Assembly: GCA_022448315.1 (NCBI GenBank)
Contig: JAKVCA010000003.1
Span: 54,570 to 118,569 of the forward strand
Direction of reading: 5' to 3'
Origin: Pirellulaceae bacterium
GTDB taxonomy: Bacteria > Planctomycetota > Planctomycetia > Pirellulales > Pirellulaceae
DNA: 64,000 nt
This document shows, piece by piece, positions 1-8,649 of this stretch. Positions within the stretch are counted from its first letter, which is position 1, and the number at the start of each line of letters is the position of its first letter. The notes under the pieces were generated by a model. It was not told the DNA's origin. It worked only from the letters and a program-made list of their open reading frames with translations, and did no database searches. The translations under genes and the position numbers were made by a program.

Positions 1-436
1 CTCCGGAATCCTTACCCATCAAGAAGAACCAGACGTAGGCCGTACTTTGGACAAAGCAAAGAACGACCGTCAAGTACCGGGTGTACTCGTTGATCTTCTT
101 TCGCCCCGCCTCCCCTTCTTTCTTGAGTTCCATCAACGGAGGCCAGACGGTCCCCAGCAACTGAAGGATGATCGACGCCGTAATGTACGGCATGATCCCG
201 AGACCGAAAATCGTTGCCTGACTCAAATTGGAGCCACTGAAAACTGCCGCTTTGGCAACCAACGTCGACAACGGGTTCGCGGACGTGCTTTGCGACTGTG
301 TCTGCAACACTTCGCCATCGACCATGGGCATCGGAATCTGATAACCCACCCGATAAACGGCCAACAAAAACAGCGTCAGAAAGATCTTCCGACGCAGTTC
401 AGGAATCGTAAAAACGACGCGTAGTTTTTCCAACAT
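1..436 (-). CDS. secY: SecY protein translocase subunit, N-terminal part (cut by window edge)
   Basis: SecY forms the channel of the Sec translocon in the inner membrane. The 145 codons visible from the ATG at 434-436 read M-L-E-K-L-R-V-V-F-T-I-P-E-L-R-R-K, the usual SecY start. A first membrane segment and the conserved stretch around GLGIMPYITASIILQLL (transmembrane segment 2, about residues 75-95) follow. The gene runs off the left edge with no stop, so most of the roughly 450-residue protein lies outside. It follows rplO by about 100 bases, its classical position at the end of the spc operon. The region between secY and rplO shows no gene. Confidence 0.97.
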   Translation of the reverse strand, partial: MLEKLRVVFTIPELRRKIFLTLFLLAVYRVGYQIPMPMVDGEVLQTQSQSTSANPLSTLVAKAAVFSGSNLSQATIFGLGIMPYITASIILQLLGTVWPPLMELKKEGEAGRKKINEYTRYLTVVLCFVQSTAYVWFFLMGKDSG

Positions 437-539
437 ATCAGCGGTCCATCTTGGTCAAGCGGCGATTGCTGCGGGAACTCCACCCGCCGCCATTTTGCAC
501 TTTTCCACAGATCGGGTAAACAGGGATCGGTCGTAGATC

Positions 540-1031
540 TTAGGCCTTAACAGGCTTTTGTTTGTTCTTGACCACGGGAGCCTTACCTGGAAGCACAACG
601 ACTTCCCCGCCCGCCTTCTCGATCTTCTCTTGAGCCGATTTGCTGAACCGGTGAGCTGAAACCTTGAATTTTTTGTCCAGGTCTCCATCCCCTAAGATCT
701 TGAGAACGTCGTAGCGGCTGGTGAGTACCCCACGCGTTTTGAGGGCGTCCGGGCAAATTTCTGCGCCCGCCTCAAACCATTCCTGCAAGTCGCCCACATT
801 GACTGCGGCAACAGTGAGTGCAAAGCGGTTGTTGAAACCTCGTTTCGGCACACGCCGGACGACGGGCATCATGCCACCTTGGAAGGTTGCCTGCCGGGAG
901 TAGCCCGCACGTGACTGGTGCCCCTTGTGGCCTTTACCGGACGTTTTTCCATGCCCGGAGCCACGCCCCCTTCCGAGTCGTTTTCTTCTGCGATTTGGGG
1001 TGATATCTTCGTTTACGTCGTGAATTTTCAT
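540..1031 (-). CDS. rplO: Ribosomal protein uL15 (L15)
   Basis: This is a component of the large ribosomal subunit and a late-assembling 23S rRNA binder. The 163-residue product starts M-K-I-H-D-V and has the family's glycine/arginine-rich N-terminus (RRKRLGRGRGSGHGKTSGKG). An in-frame extension upstream to 1175 lies inside rpsE, so the ATG at 1029-1031 is preferred. That ATG overlaps the rpsE stop in an ATGA arrangement, which suggests translational coupling. rpmD (uL30), often found between rpsE and rplO, is absent because the two genes overlap directly. Confidence 0.97.
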   Translation of the reverse strand: MKIHDVNEDITPNRRRKRLGRGRGSGHGKTSGKGHKGHQSRAGYSRQATFQGGMMPVVRRVPKRGFNNRFALTVAAVNVGDLQEWFEAGAEICPDALKTRGVLTSRYDVLKILGDGDLDKKFKVSAHRFSKSAQEKIEKAGGEVVVLPGKAPVVKNKQKPVKA

Positions 1032-1513
1032 GACAATTCCACCCCTCGCAGACTCTGAACTTGTTCCGCCGTACGCAGTTGGTTCAAAGCATCGATCGTT
1101 GCTTTCACCAGAGTGACGGCATTCGGACTTCCAAAACTCTTCGTCAAGATGTTTGTAATTCCTGCCGCTTCGCAAACCGCACGTACCGAAGCACCCGCGA
1201 TGATACCTGTACCGGGACCAGCCGGAATCAGGATAACCTTGGCGGCCCCATAACGTCCTTTAACGACGTGAGGGATGCTACCATCGACGATGGGAACTTC
1301 CTGCATCGTGCGACTCGCTTGCTTCGTTGCTTTCTCAACACAGGGTGGGACTTCGTTGGCTTTGCCATAGCCCCAGCCCACCTTGCCTTTTCCATCACCC
1401 ACAACGGCCATTGCGGCGAAGCTGAATCGACGGCCGCCTTTGACCACAGCGGCACATCGCTTAATTCGGACGACTCGCTCGACTAATCCGTTCTGGGTCG
1501 TATCTGTTGCCAC
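1028..1513 (-). CDS. rpsE: Ribosomal protein uS5 (S5)
   Basis: This is a small-subunit protein near the decoding site and the mRNA entry channel that contributes to fidelity. The 161-residue product has the double-stranded-RNA-binding-like N-terminal domain (VVKGGRRFSFAAMAVVGDGKGKVGWGYGKA) and the S5 C-terminal domain with PAGPGTGIIAG. The start is GTG, with GGAG ten bases upstream. It overlaps rplO by four bases and follows rplR in the spc section of the cluster. Confidence 0.97.
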   Translation of the reverse strand: MATDTTQNGLVERVVRIKRCAAVVKGGRRFSFAAMAVVGDGKGKVGWGYGKANEVPPCVEKATKQASRTMQEVPIVDGSIPHVVKGRYGAAKVILIPAGPGTGIIAGASVRAVCEAAGITNILTKSFGSPNAVTLVKATIDALNQLRTAEQVQSLRGVELS

Positions 1514-1575
1514 GGCTGGGATACTCCGATATGACTCAATTTACTACAGTTGAAATTAAATTAACGGCACTCAAA

Positions 1576-1944
1576 CTAGAACTGAAGACCGCTCTCTCGG
1601 GCTGCCGTCGCTAACTCAGCAACTCGGCCGTGATAGCGATACATTCCCCTGTCGAAACGCACTTCGTTAATGCCCGCAGCCTGAGCCCTCTCAGCAATCG
1701 CCTTGCCTACCACTCGAGCCGCGTCCGCGTTGCCACCGTAACTGATGTCGCTGGCCAAGGTTTTATCGCGGGTGCTTGCGGAAGCAAGTGTCGCGCCCTT
1801 GAGATCATCAATGATCTGGCAGTAGATGTGCTTGTTGCTCCGAAAAACGGACAAGCGAGGCCGGTTATCTTTGGTATGCAGACCGTTACGCACACGATAG
1901 CGGCGACGAGTTCTGCGAACCGATTTGACCATATGACGTTTCAC
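1576..1944 (-). CDS. rplR: Ribosomal protein uL18 (L18)
   Basis: uL18 binds 5S rRNA and places it in the large subunit together with uL5. The 122-residue product carries the usual features: a basic N-terminus ([37 protein letters not shown]) and a C-terminal [17 protein letters not shown] motif. Two starts are possible. GTG at 1942-1944 has AGGAAG at a good distance, while ATG at 1930-1932 (118 residues) has none of its own. The GTG is therefore chosen, at moderate certainty. Its neighbours are rplF upstream and rpsE downstream. Confidence 0.93.
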   Translation of the reverse strand: MKRHMVKSVRRTRRRYRVRNGLHTKDNRPRLSVFRSNKHIYCQIIDDLKGATLASASTRDKTLASDISYGGNADAARVVGKAIAERAQAAGINEVRFDRGMYRYHGRVAELATAARESGLQF

Positions 1945-1981
1945 GATCGAACTTCCTACAAATTCCCGCAAGATCTAAAGA

Positions 1982-2527
1982 TTACTTGGCCGCAGCCTTA
2001 CCAGGCTTGAGCTTCACGTGCTCGCCCTCGTACCGAACCCCTTTGCCCTTGTAGGGCTCCGGCTTCCGAGCCGCACGAACTTCAGCTGCAAACTGACCGA
2101 CCAATTGCTTATCACAACCTTTGACCACGACGTGGGTCTGATCAGGACAGCTGACGTCCAATCCGTCAGGGACGGTCTTCTTGATTTCGTTTGCAAAGCC
2201 GACTCTCAAGCTCAAGGTCTTTCCCTGCAGCGAGCAAACGTAGCCGACACCCACCACTTCAAGTCGCTTCTCGTAGCCGGTTTTCACACCGTCAACCATG
2301 TTTTGGATGAGTGAACGGGTCAAACCGTGAAACGCTTTCGCAGCCCGATCGTCTGATTGCCGCTCCACAACGAGTTGTTTGCCGTCTTCGCTCAACGCGA
2401 CGCTCACTTCAGGCCGATGGGAAAACTCAAGTTTACCGAGAGGGCCTTCGACTTTAACCGTCTGCCCCTCGATAGCGACTTTAACGCCGTCTAAAACGGC
2501 AACCGGCTTAATACCTATCCGCGACAT
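1982..2527 (-). CDS. rplF: Ribosomal protein uL6 (L6)
   Basis: uL6 binds 23S rRNA near the factor-binding centre. The 181-residue product starts M-S-R-I-G-I-K-P-V, shows the two repeated L6 domains, and ends with the family motif KPEPYKGKGVRYEGE plus a short basic tail. The length is normal for the family. It sits between rpsH and rplR, as in the standard spc order. Confidence 0.97.
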   Translation of the reverse strand: MSRIGIKPVAVLDGVKVAIEGQTVKVEGPLGKLEFSHRPEVSVALSEDGKQLVVERQSDDRAAKAFHGLTRSLIQNMVDGVKTGYEKRLEVVGVGYVCSLQGKTLSLRVGFANEIKKTVPDGLDVSCPDQTHVVVKGCDKQLVGQFAAEVRAARKPEPYKGKGVRYEGEHVKLKPGKAAAK

Positions 2528-2602
2528 GTTATTCGCTCGTCAACTTCGTTGGTTTGTATGCTTAGCTACTGAGATGTAACGCTTACGTCCTGAAAGAGTG
2601 AG

Positions 2603-2998
2603 TTACCACACCTCGCAGAGTACTTCCCCACCCAAATTTTGCTGGCGGGCTTCACGATCGCTCACAACACCACGACTCGTGCTCAAGATCTGAATGCCCA
2701 GTCCGTTGAGAACGGGACGCAGATCTTTCGCTTTGGAGTAAACCCTCTGTCCAGGCTTACTGACACGCTTCACGTGTCGGATCACCTGTTCCCCGCTCGG
2801 ACCATACTTCAATTCAATTCGAAGATGGTTCCGCGGTGAATCATCAACCTCGCTGAAGTCCCAAATGAAGCCTTCACGCTTCAGCACTTCCGCGACGCCT
2901 CGTTTCACCTTGGAAACGGACATATCGACATAAGGTCGCTCGACTCGGACCGCATTTCTAATGCGGGTCAACATGTCGGCAATCGGGTCGGTCATCAT
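2603..2998 (-). CDS. rpsH: Ribosomal protein uS8 (S8)
   Basis: uS8 binds 16S rRNA helix 21 and organises the central domain of the small subunit. The 131-residue product starts M-M-T-D-P-I-A-D-M-L-T-R-I-R-N-A and ends in the signature ILSTSRGVVSDREARQQNLGGEVLCEVW. A GGGG lies nine bases before the first of two ATGs. The gene lies 15 bases after rpsN. Confidence 0.97.
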   Translation of the reverse strand: MMTDPIADMLTRIRNAVRVERPYVDMSVSKVKRGVAEVLKREGFIWDFSEVDDSPRNHLRIELKYGPSGEQVIRHVKRVSKPGQRVYSKAKDLRPVLNGLGIQILSTSRGVVSDREARQQNLGGEVLCEVW

Positions 2999-3013
2999 AT
3001 GAAAGGTCCCCTT

Positions 3014-3199
3014 TTACCAACTTGCCTTACGGACACCAGGAATCACGCCTTGATCGGCCAGTTCACGAAAACAAATTCGGCAGATGCCAAACTTGCGGTA
3101 AACAGCACGAGACCGACCACACATTTTGCATCGATGCTCCCGACGGGTCGAGAACTTCGGTGTCCGGTTTGCTTTCGCAATTTTTGATTTACGGGCCAC
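3014..3199 (-). CDS. rpsN: Ribosomal protein uS14, zinc-binding short form (S14)
   Basis: uS14 belongs to the head of the small subunit. The 61-residue product is the short, zinc-binding type: four cysteines (C24, C27, C40, C43) form two CxxC pairs, and it ends in the conserved [11 protein letters not shown]. It sits between rplE and rpsH as usual. The zinc form suggests the organism could carry a zinc-independent paralogue elsewhere, but none is seen in this window. Confidence 0.97.
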   Translation of the reverse strand: MARKSKIAKANRTPKFSTRREHRCKMCGRSRAVYRKFGICRICFRELADQGVIPGVRKASW

Positions 3200-3233
3200 G
3201 GAAAGTACCTACTATCTCGCGGTATTCGCTCGT

Positions 3234-3803
3234 CTAGGCCGCACCGGCAGACTTATCGTCTTTACCCTGGAACGGCATTCCAAATAACTCCAACAATCGT
3301 TTTCCTTCCACGTCGCAATCGGTGGAGGTCACGATCACAATATTCAGTCCCTGAGGACGTAAAAATTTATCCGGGTTCACTTCTGGGAAAACCAACTGCT
3401 CGTTGAGTCCCATGCTGTAGTTCCCTCGGCCATCGAAAGACTTGGTCGGGATGCCCCGAAAGTCCCGCACTCGAGGCAAGGCCAGATTGATCAACCGATC
3501 CAGAAACTCATACATCTGGGCTTTTCGCAGCGTCACTTTGGCCCCAATCGGCATACCTTCACGCAAGCGAAAGTTCGCGATACTTTTCCTGGCGCGAGTG
3601 ACCACGGCTTTCTGTCCTGCCAGCATGGTCAATGACTGCTGTGCCTCTTCAACGTGCTTCTTTTCCTGCACCGAAGACCCAACACCCATATTGATCACGA
3701 CTTTCTCAAGTCGTGGCAGCGACAAAAGATTCTCCCTCCCAAGCTCTTCTTTAAGCTTGGAAAGAATTTCAGTTTCGTACTTTGATTGAAGTCGGGGTTT
3801 CAT
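3234..3803 (-). CDS. rplE: Ribosomal protein uL5 (L5)
   Basis: uL5 binds 5S rRNA and forms the central protuberance. The 189-residue product has the family's motifs: NMGVGSS, GQKAVVTRARKSIANFRLREGMPIGAKVTLR and FRGIPTKSFDGRGNYSMGL. Only a 66-base spacer separates its start from the end of rplN. In most bacteria rplX (uL24) lies exactly there, and it is missing here. The slightly long C-terminus (DDKSAGAA) shows no uL24 fusion. Confidence 0.97.
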   Translation of the reverse strand: MKPRLQSKYETEILSKLKEELGRENLLSLPRLEKVVINMGVGSSVQEKKHVEEAQQSLTMLAGQKAVVTRARKSIANFRLREGMPIGAKVTLRKAQMYEFLDRLINLALPRVRDFRGIPTKSFDGRGNYSMGLNEQLVFPEVNPDKFLRPQGLNIVIVTSTDCDVEGKRLLELFGMPFQGKDDKSAGAA

Positions 3804-3869
3804 GAACCACGTTCCGTATCAACAGGTGAATCGTAAAATCTGCAAACGCCTCGATTTCTAAAGACGCCT

Positions 3870-4238
3870 TTAGAGGACCTCATTTGCCAGACTGACGATC
3901 TTCATGTAATTCTGATCTCGCAACTCCCTGGCCACGGCACCGAAAATACGGGTGCCCCGGGGGTTGCCATCTTTGTCAATGATCACGGCTGCATTGCTGT
4001 CAAACCGGATATAACTTCCGTCAGCACGTCGAGTCGGCTGCTTGCACCGCACGATCACCGCCCGCACCACAGATTTCTTCTTGACCTCGCTGCCTGGGAT
4101 CGTGCTTTTGACACTGCAGATGATCACGTCACCGACACCGGCGTACCGTCGTCGACTACCACCCAACACCTTGATGCACATCAATTCGCGGGCGCCCGTG
4201 TTATCAGCCACATTCAGTCGGCTCTCTTGCTGAATCAT
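3870..4238 (-). CDS. rplN: Ribosomal protein uL14 (L14)
   Basis: uL14 lies at the subunit interface. The 122-residue product starts [16 protein letters not shown] and has [22 protein letters not shown] near its C-terminus. The length is exactly typical. Its ATG overlaps the rpsQ stop by four bases (ATGA), which suggests coupled translation. The gene normally next in line, rplX, is absent. Confidence 0.97.
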   Translation of the reverse strand: MIQQESRLNVADNTGARELMCIKVLGGSRRRYAGVGDVIICSVKSTIPGSEVKKKSVVRAVIVRCKQPTRRADGSYIRFDSNAAVIIDKDGNPRGTRIFGAVARELRDQNYMKIVSLANEVL

Positions 4239-4543
4239 GACTCGGTGGTCTCCCCGCTCGTTTCACTGGCCGCGGACTTGAGATCCGCCGCACTCACATC
4301 GTGGCTTTCCTCCACCACTCGCACGAGTTCCCAACGTTTTTTCGCCGACATAGGTCGACACTCGACGATCTCAACTCGATCGCCGACGTGAGAGACTTCC
4401 TGTTCGTCGTGGACGTAACATGTCGTTCGTTTCCGAACGTATTTTCCGTAAAGCGGATGACGCACTTTTCGAGCGATCTGAACCACTCGTGTCTTTGCCA
4501 TCTTGTCGCTCTTGACGACTCCAACCGCTACTCGCTTCGGCAT
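4235..4543 (-). CDS. rpsQ: Ribosomal protein uS17 (S17)
   Basis: uS17 is an early-assembling 16S rRNA binder with an OB fold. The 102-residue product starts [10 protein letters not shown] and contains [20 protein letters not shown] and a [23 protein letters not shown] block. The first ATG, with a weak GAG upstream, is chosen over an in-frame TTG at 4564. A polar tail of roughly 20 residues ([20 protein letters not shown]) extends beyond the usual end. Confidence 0.95.
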   Translation of the reverse strand: MPKRVAVGVVKSDKMAKTRVVQIARKVRHPLYGKYVRKRTTCYVHDEQEVSHVGDRVEIVECRPMSAKKRWELVRVVEESHDVSAADLKSAASETSGETTES

Positions 4544-4576
4544 CGCTATGATCTCAACAGCCAAAAATGAATTAAA

Positions 4577-4795
4577 TTACTCGGCGGAGACTCCGCCCGT
4601 TTCCGCCTGACGCCTTCTCTCGCTTTGAACCGTTTTGATTCTTGCGATCAGACGTCGGTTTTTCGCCAATTCGCTTGGCACATCCAACCGTTCCGTCTGG
4701 GATTTGATCTTGAGTCGGAACAACGTGGTCGACGCATCCTTGAGCGTCACCTGCAATTGCTCGTCACTCATCTCTCTCAATTCGCTTGTCTTCAT
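4577..4795 (-). CDS. rpmC: Ribosomal protein uL29 (L29)
   Basis: uL29 is a small helical protein at the exit of the peptide tunnel, near the docking site of trigger factor and SRP. The 72-residue product shows the expected K-T-S-E-L-R-E-M-S start, the FRLKIKSQTERLDVPSEL segment and RRLIARIKTVQSERR near the end. It lies between rplP and rpsQ in the conserved order. Confidence 0.95.
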   Translation of the reverse strand: MKTSELREMSDEQLQVTLKDASTTLFRLKIKSQTERLDVPSELAKNRRLIARIKTVQSERRRQAETGGVSAE

Positions 4796-4875
4796 CTGAT
4801 GTGCACAACCGTTTGATGAATTACCTTGTGGCTCGTCTCTCTCACCCAGTTCATCCCATGGAGATGATCACAGGA

Positions 4876-5295
4876 TCAGAACTCCCGGCGCTTGACCATT
4901 CGCACGCGCATCGGCATCTTGTGTGCGAGACGGGCAAACGTAATTTTCGCCTGTTCCTCTGTCACATTCGACAATTCGTACAACACGGTACCCGGGCGGA
5001 TGGTCGCGGCCCAAAACTCGGGCTCACCCTTACCCTTACCCATACGTGTTTCCAACGGCGTTGAAGTGACACTTCGGTGAGGGAACACGCGAATGTATAA
5101 CTTACCGCCAGAACCACGAATGTACTGCTGTGCTGCAATACGGCCCGCTTCGATCGTTTGGGCTTTCAGCCACCCGGGTTGCATCGCCTGGAGACCAAAA
5201 TCTCCAAAAACGACCGTATTCCCGCGACTGGCGTTACCTTTTATACGACCTCTTTGGACCTTTCGGTGCTTGACTCGTTTGGGCATCGACGCCAT
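4876..5295 (-). CDS. rplP: Ribosomal protein uL16 (L16)
   Basis: uL16 lies close to the A-site tRNA and the peptidyl-transferase centre. The 139-residue product starts M-A-S-M-P-K-R-V-K-H-R-K and contains GNTVVFGDFGLQA, GGKLYIRVFPHRSVTSTPLETRMGKGKG and FARLAHKMPM. The first ATG (5293-5295) has GGAG nine bases upstream. The second ATG (5284-5286) has no separate site, so the longer form is used. The gene overlaps the end of rpsC by about 62 bases in a different frame, unusually long for this cluster. Confidence 0.95.
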   Translation of the reverse strand: MASMPKRVKHRKVQRGRIKGNASRGNTVVFGDFGLQAMQPGWLKAQTIEAGRIAAQQYIRGSGGKLYIRVFPHRSVTSTPLETRMGKGKGEPEFWAATIRPGTVLYELSNVTEEQAKITFARLAHKMPMRVRMVKRREF

Positions 5296-5944
5296 CGGCG
5301 GTTTCTCCGTCGTACATACCTTGGTTAATCCAGACTTGAATTCCGATGTGACCTTGCGGGGTCATCGCTTCAGTGAAGCCATAGTCGATTTTCGCCCGCA
5401 ACGTGCTCAATGGAATCGAGCCGGCAATCTGCTTCTCTCTTCGAGCCATCTCAGCTCCGCCGAGACGTCCCGCCATCTGTATCTTGATGCCCTTCGCACC
5501 AGCTTCCATCGTTTCTTCGATGGCACGCTTCATGATCCGTCGAAAGCTGGCCCGTTTCGCAATCTGCTCGGCCAATTTCTCCGCAACCAACTGGGCAAAC
5601 AACTCGGGGCGACCGATCTCTTCAATTTTCAAATTGATTCGTCGCCCAATCAGATTCTGCAACTCTTCCTGCAGGATCTCGACCTCCTGACCTTTCTTAC
5701 CAATGATCAAGCCGGGTCGCGCGACGTACAAATAAACCTTGACCTCATCGCGCGTCCGCTCGATTTCGATACGATCGATTCCTGCGGCTTTGTAGTTTTT
5801 CGTCGGATGCTTCTTGATGAAGTGCCGAATCTTCTTGTCTTCAACCAGCAGGTTCGCAAACTCTTCCTTGGGAGCATACCAACGGCTTTTCCAGTCTCGA
5901 AAAACCCCGGTACGGTAACCAACTGGATTAACTTTTTGTCCCAT
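5234..5944 (-). CDS. rpsC: Ribosomal protein uS3 (S3)
   Basis: uS3 lines the mRNA entry tunnel. The 236-residue product starts M-G-Q-K-V-N-P-V-G-Y-R-T-G and has the KH-domain motif RPGLIIGKKGQEVE around residues 78-91, followed by the S3 C-terminal domain with GRLGGAEMARREK. A lysine-rich tail of about 24 residues is encoded entirely within the overlap with rplP. Confidence 0.97.
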   Translation of the reverse strand: MGQKVNPVGYRTGVFRDWKSRWYAPKEEFANLLVEDKKIRHFIKKHPTKNYKAAGIDRIEIERTRDEVKVYLYVARPGLIIGKKGQEVEILQEELQNLIGRRINLKIEEIGRPELFAQLVAEKLAEQIAKRASFRRIMKRAIEETMEAGAKGIKIQMAGRLGGAEMARREKQIAGSIPLSTLRAKIDYGFTEAMTPQGHIGIQVWINQGMYDGETADGVDAQTSQAPKGPKRSYKR

Positions 5945-6008
5945 AGCTAACCTGTTTCTCTCGTCAGTGTGCGATCAAGCTTTTGCTCAACCTCCACGGT
6001 TTCAACTC

Positions 6009-6356
6009 TCACACTTCCTCGAGCGTGACCGTGATGTGACTGGAACGCTTTAAAATCGGATAGGCCATCCCGCGACTTCTTGGACGAATCCGCTTGAACA
6101 TCGGCCCACCGTCAATTTTGACTTCTTTAACAAACAGACTGTCCACGTTGATCGTCTGACCAGGATTCTGATCCGCGTCTTGGGCATTCCCCAGAGCACT
6201 GCGAATCACACCCTCAATCATCCGGGCACCACGGTGTGGTTGATATCTCAAAATGTCCAACGCTTCATCTGCATACTTCCCACGAACCAAGTCCGCTAAC
6301 GGACGAACTTTTCGTGGACTGATCCGAGCAAAGCGGTGAATGGCTTTATACGCCAT
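6009..6356 (-). CDS. rplV: Ribosomal protein uL22 (L22)
   Basis: uL22 reaches into the nascent-peptide tunnel with a long loop, a known site of macrolide effects. The 115-residue product contains RISPRKVRPLADLVRG at the N-terminus and the loop region PMFKRIRPRSRGMAYPILKRSSHITV. GGAG lies seven bases before the ATG. The order rpsS-rplV-rpsC is standard. Confidence 0.97.
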   Translation of the reverse strand: MAYKAIHRFARISPRKVRPLADLVRGKYADEALDILRYQPHRGARMIEGVIRSALGNAQDADQNPGQTINVDSLFVKEVKIDGGPMFKRIRPRSRGMAYPILKRSSHITVTLEEV

Positions 6357-6383
6357 GGTGAATCTCCGTCGTCCTCTATTCGC

Positions 6384-6653
6384 CTACTTCTTGCCCTTAC
6401 CGCTATGCCCCCGGAACGTCCGGGTAGGCGCAAACTCGCCCAACTTGTGGCCGACCATGTCCTCAGTCACATAGACCTTCACATGCTGACGACCATTATG
6501 GACGAGAAAATTCTGCCCAATAAACTCGGGCACGATCGTGCACGATCTCGCCCAGGTCTTGATGGCTTCAGTCGACCCCGATGACACCTGCTTTTGCACC
6601 TTGGCAAAAACCTTCATGTCAACGAAGGGACCTTTTTTCGACGAACGGCTCAT
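6384..6653 (-). CDS. rpsS: Ribosomal protein uS19 (S19)
   Basis: uS19 sits in the small-subunit head and contacts the large subunit. The 89-residue product starts [12 protein letters not shown] and contains [43 protein letters not shown] in order. The length is typical. It lies between rplB and rplV. Confidence 0.97.
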   Translation of the reverse strand: MSRSSKKGPFVDMKVFAKVQKQVSSGSTEAIKTWARSCTIVPEFIGQNFLVHNGRQHVKVYVTEDMVGHKLGEFAPTRTFRGHSGKGKK

Positions 6654-6719
6654 ATCGCAATGCCTCTCGGTCGCTTATCTTCCCGGCACCAGCTCACTGG
6701 CCACCGAACCTTGATCCAA

Positions 6720-7577
6720 TTACTTGATTCGCAAAACGCCATAACGCTTCGATCGACGACGACGCACAATCGCGGCGTTCGAAGGCTTCCTTCGCTGTCG
6801 CGTCGAACCGCCTTTCGCGGGCCGACCCTGTGGACTCACAGGATGGCGTCCACCCTTTGTCCGACCTTCACCACCACCGTGCGGGTGATCAATCGGATTC
6901 ATGGCAGTACCTCGAACGTGAGGACGACGCCCCAACCAACGCTTCCGACCGGCTTTGCCGAGCCGCACACTGGAGTGTTCCGAGTTCCCGATTTTCCCAA
7001 TCGAAGCCCGACAGGCCGCAGGCACACGTCGAACTTCACCACTGGGCATCTGCAACTGAGCCCAACCGGCCTCCCTTGCCATCAATGTGGCAAATGTCCC
7101 GGCACTCCGACAAAAGGTTCCACCGCCCCCAGGCCGCAACTCAACATTGTGAATCGCCATACCCAGCGGAATGTTCTTGAGCGGCAAACAGTTGCCGAGT
7201 TTCGCAGGAGCATCAGGACCGTTTTCGACCGTGTCCCCCGCCTTCAAGCCATCCGGCGACAAAATGTAAGCCTTGGTTCCATCCACATAGTGGAGCAACG
7301 CAATTCGGGCACTTCGGTTAGGATCGTACTGAACCGAATCCACCTTGGCAGTCACACCGTCTTTCGCACGGCGAAAGTCAATCATGCGGTACATTCGCTT
7401 GTGACCACCGCCGCGATGTCGAGCCGTAATGACCCCTTGATTGTTGCGGCCACCCTTTTTCTTCGCACGGCACAGCAGGCTTTTCTCTGGCTTCGCACCC
7501 TTAGTCAGTTCCTTGAAATCACTGACCGAAGCGTTGCGTCGCCCCGCCGACGTTGGCTTATAAATTCGAATTCCCAT
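6720..7577 (-). CDS. rplB: Ribosomal protein uL2 (L2)
   Basis: uL2 is essential for subunit association and the peptidyl-transferase centre. The 285-residue product, a little longer than the usual 273-277, starts [14 protein letters not shown]. It carries the signature [31 protein letters not shown] with the conserved catalytic-centre histidine. Long opposite-strand open frames over this gene are shadows of its arginine/glycine-rich codons. Confidence 0.97.
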   Translation of the reverse strand: MGIRIYKPTSAGRRNASVSDFKELTKGAKPEKSLLCRAKKKGGRNNQGVITARHRGGGHKRMYRMIDFRRAKDGVTAKVDSVQYDPNRSARIALLHYVDGTKAYILSPDGLKAGDTVENGPDAPAKLGNCLPLKNIPLGMAIHNVELRPGGGGTFCRSAGTFATLMAREAGWAQLQMPSGEVRRVPAACRASIGKIGNSEHSSVRLGKAGRKRWLGRRPHVRGTAMNPIDHPHGGGEGRTKGGRHPVSPQGRPAKGGSTRQRRKPSNAAIVRRRRSKRYGVLRIK

Positions 7578-7597
7578 GGACCTAACTGCCTATTCTT

Positions 7598-7924
7598 TTA
7601 GAAGAAGTCAATCCGATGCTCGTCTCGCAGCGTCACCACCGCCTTCTTCCAACTTCGAGTCTTGCCGCGGCGAAACCGAAACCGCCGGGATTTCCCGACG
7701 CGATTCTGCGTTCTCACCTTTGCCACTCGCACGTCAAACAATTCTTCTACGGCCCGACGCACATCTTCCTTTGTGGCGAGCACGTTGATCTCAAATGAAT
7801 ACTGATTGTACCGCTCCGACCGATGCATCCCCTTCTCGGTCACCAAGGGCTTCAAAAGCACCTGATGATTCTCGAGCTTGAGTGACGTCTTGGCCGGTTC
7901 CGGCTTAATATTTGGTCTCGTCAT
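7598..7924 (-). CDS. rplW: Ribosomal protein uL23 (L23)
   Basis: uL23 is at the tunnel exit and is the main docking site for trigger factor and SRP. The 108-residue product contains KPLVTEKG, the EINVLATKEDVRRAVEELFDVRVAKVRT segment and RFRRGKTRSWKKAVVTL, all typical. The N-terminal 20 residues are a polar extension beyond the usual start. The order rplD-rplW-rplB is standard. Confidence 0.96.
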   Translation of the reverse strand: MTRPNIKPEPAKTSLKLENHQVLLKPLVTEKGMHRSERYNQYSFEINVLATKEDVRRAVEELFDVRVAKVRTQNRVGKSRRFRFRRGKTRSWKKAVVTLRDEHRIDFF

Positions 7925-7959
7925 GGCTATCGCCCATCCATCCTTATTTCAGGACCCAA

Positions 7960-8601
7960 TCAGGCCGCAGATTCTTCAGCCTTACCACCGCGAAGCTGAT
8001 CCATCGCCGCCTTTGATACCAACATGCAATCCGGACGAAGTACCGCGAGGGCATTCAGATCAGACGCTGGCAACACCTCAACCCCAGGAATGTTCCGGGC
8101 ACTTCGATAAACAACCCGGTTCACACCCTCGGTTGCGATCAACGCCGTCTTTCCGCCCAACGACAACGCATTGAGCAGATCCACCACCTGGCGAGTCTTG
8201 ATTTCATCAAAATTCAGATCGTCAACCACGACCACCTGCTTCCCAGTAATCTTCCCAGCGATCGCCATTTTTGTCGCAGACTTAACCGCTTTCCGGTTCA
8301 GCCGGTACGAATAATCACGATTCGCTTTCGCGTGAATGTGACCACCGCCCCGCCGGGTGCCACTCTTACGAGATCCAGCACGGGCGTTTCCCGTACCTTT
8401 CTGGCGATACAACTTTTTGGTCGAACCCGCGACTTCGCCACGGGTTTTTGTTTTGTGGGCACCAAGACGACGATTCGCTTGGTACATCACCACCGCATCG
8501 TGCAGCAACTGACGATTAATCTTGGGTGCAATTTCCGCGGGATCCACCTCATAGGTCCCCACTTCTTTGCCCGTCTTGTCATAAACCGGAAGGCTTATCA
8601 T
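7960..8601 (-). CDS. rplD: Ribosomal protein uL4 (L4)
   Basis: uL4 extends a loop into the peptide tunnel, and in enterobacteria it also represses the S10 operon. The 213-residue product starts M-I-S-L-P-V-Y-D-K-T-G-K and has KTRGEVAGSTKKLYRQKGTGNARAGS, the conserved tunnel-loop segment. A GTG-initiated extension from 8616 has no ribosome binding site, so the ATG at 8599-8601 is used. Whether the autogenous control known in other bacteria applies here cannot be told from the sequence. Confidence 0.95.
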   Translation of the reverse strand: MISLPVYDKTGKEVGTYEVDPAEIAPKINRQLLHDAVVMYQANRRLGAHKTKTRGEVAGSTKKLYRQKGTGNARAGSRKSGTRRGGGHIHAKANRDYSYRLNRKAVKSATKMAIAGKITGKQVVVVDDLNFDEIKTRQVVDLLNALSLGGKTALIATEGVNRVVYRSARNIPGVEVLPASDLNALAVLRPDCMLVSKAAMDQLRGGKAEESAA

Positions 8602-8649
8602 GACTTCTAACACCACTATTTTAACGAACCACCAAGATCCAAAACCGCA

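Noticed and set aside
1028..1031. Missing rpmD (uL30) between rpsE and rplO
   Set aside because: uL30 is absent in many bacterial phyla, so this is not unusual, unlike the missing rplX.
6594..7601. 335-residue plus-strand frame opposite rplB
   Set aside because: It is a shadow of rplB codon composition with no ribosome site or family match.
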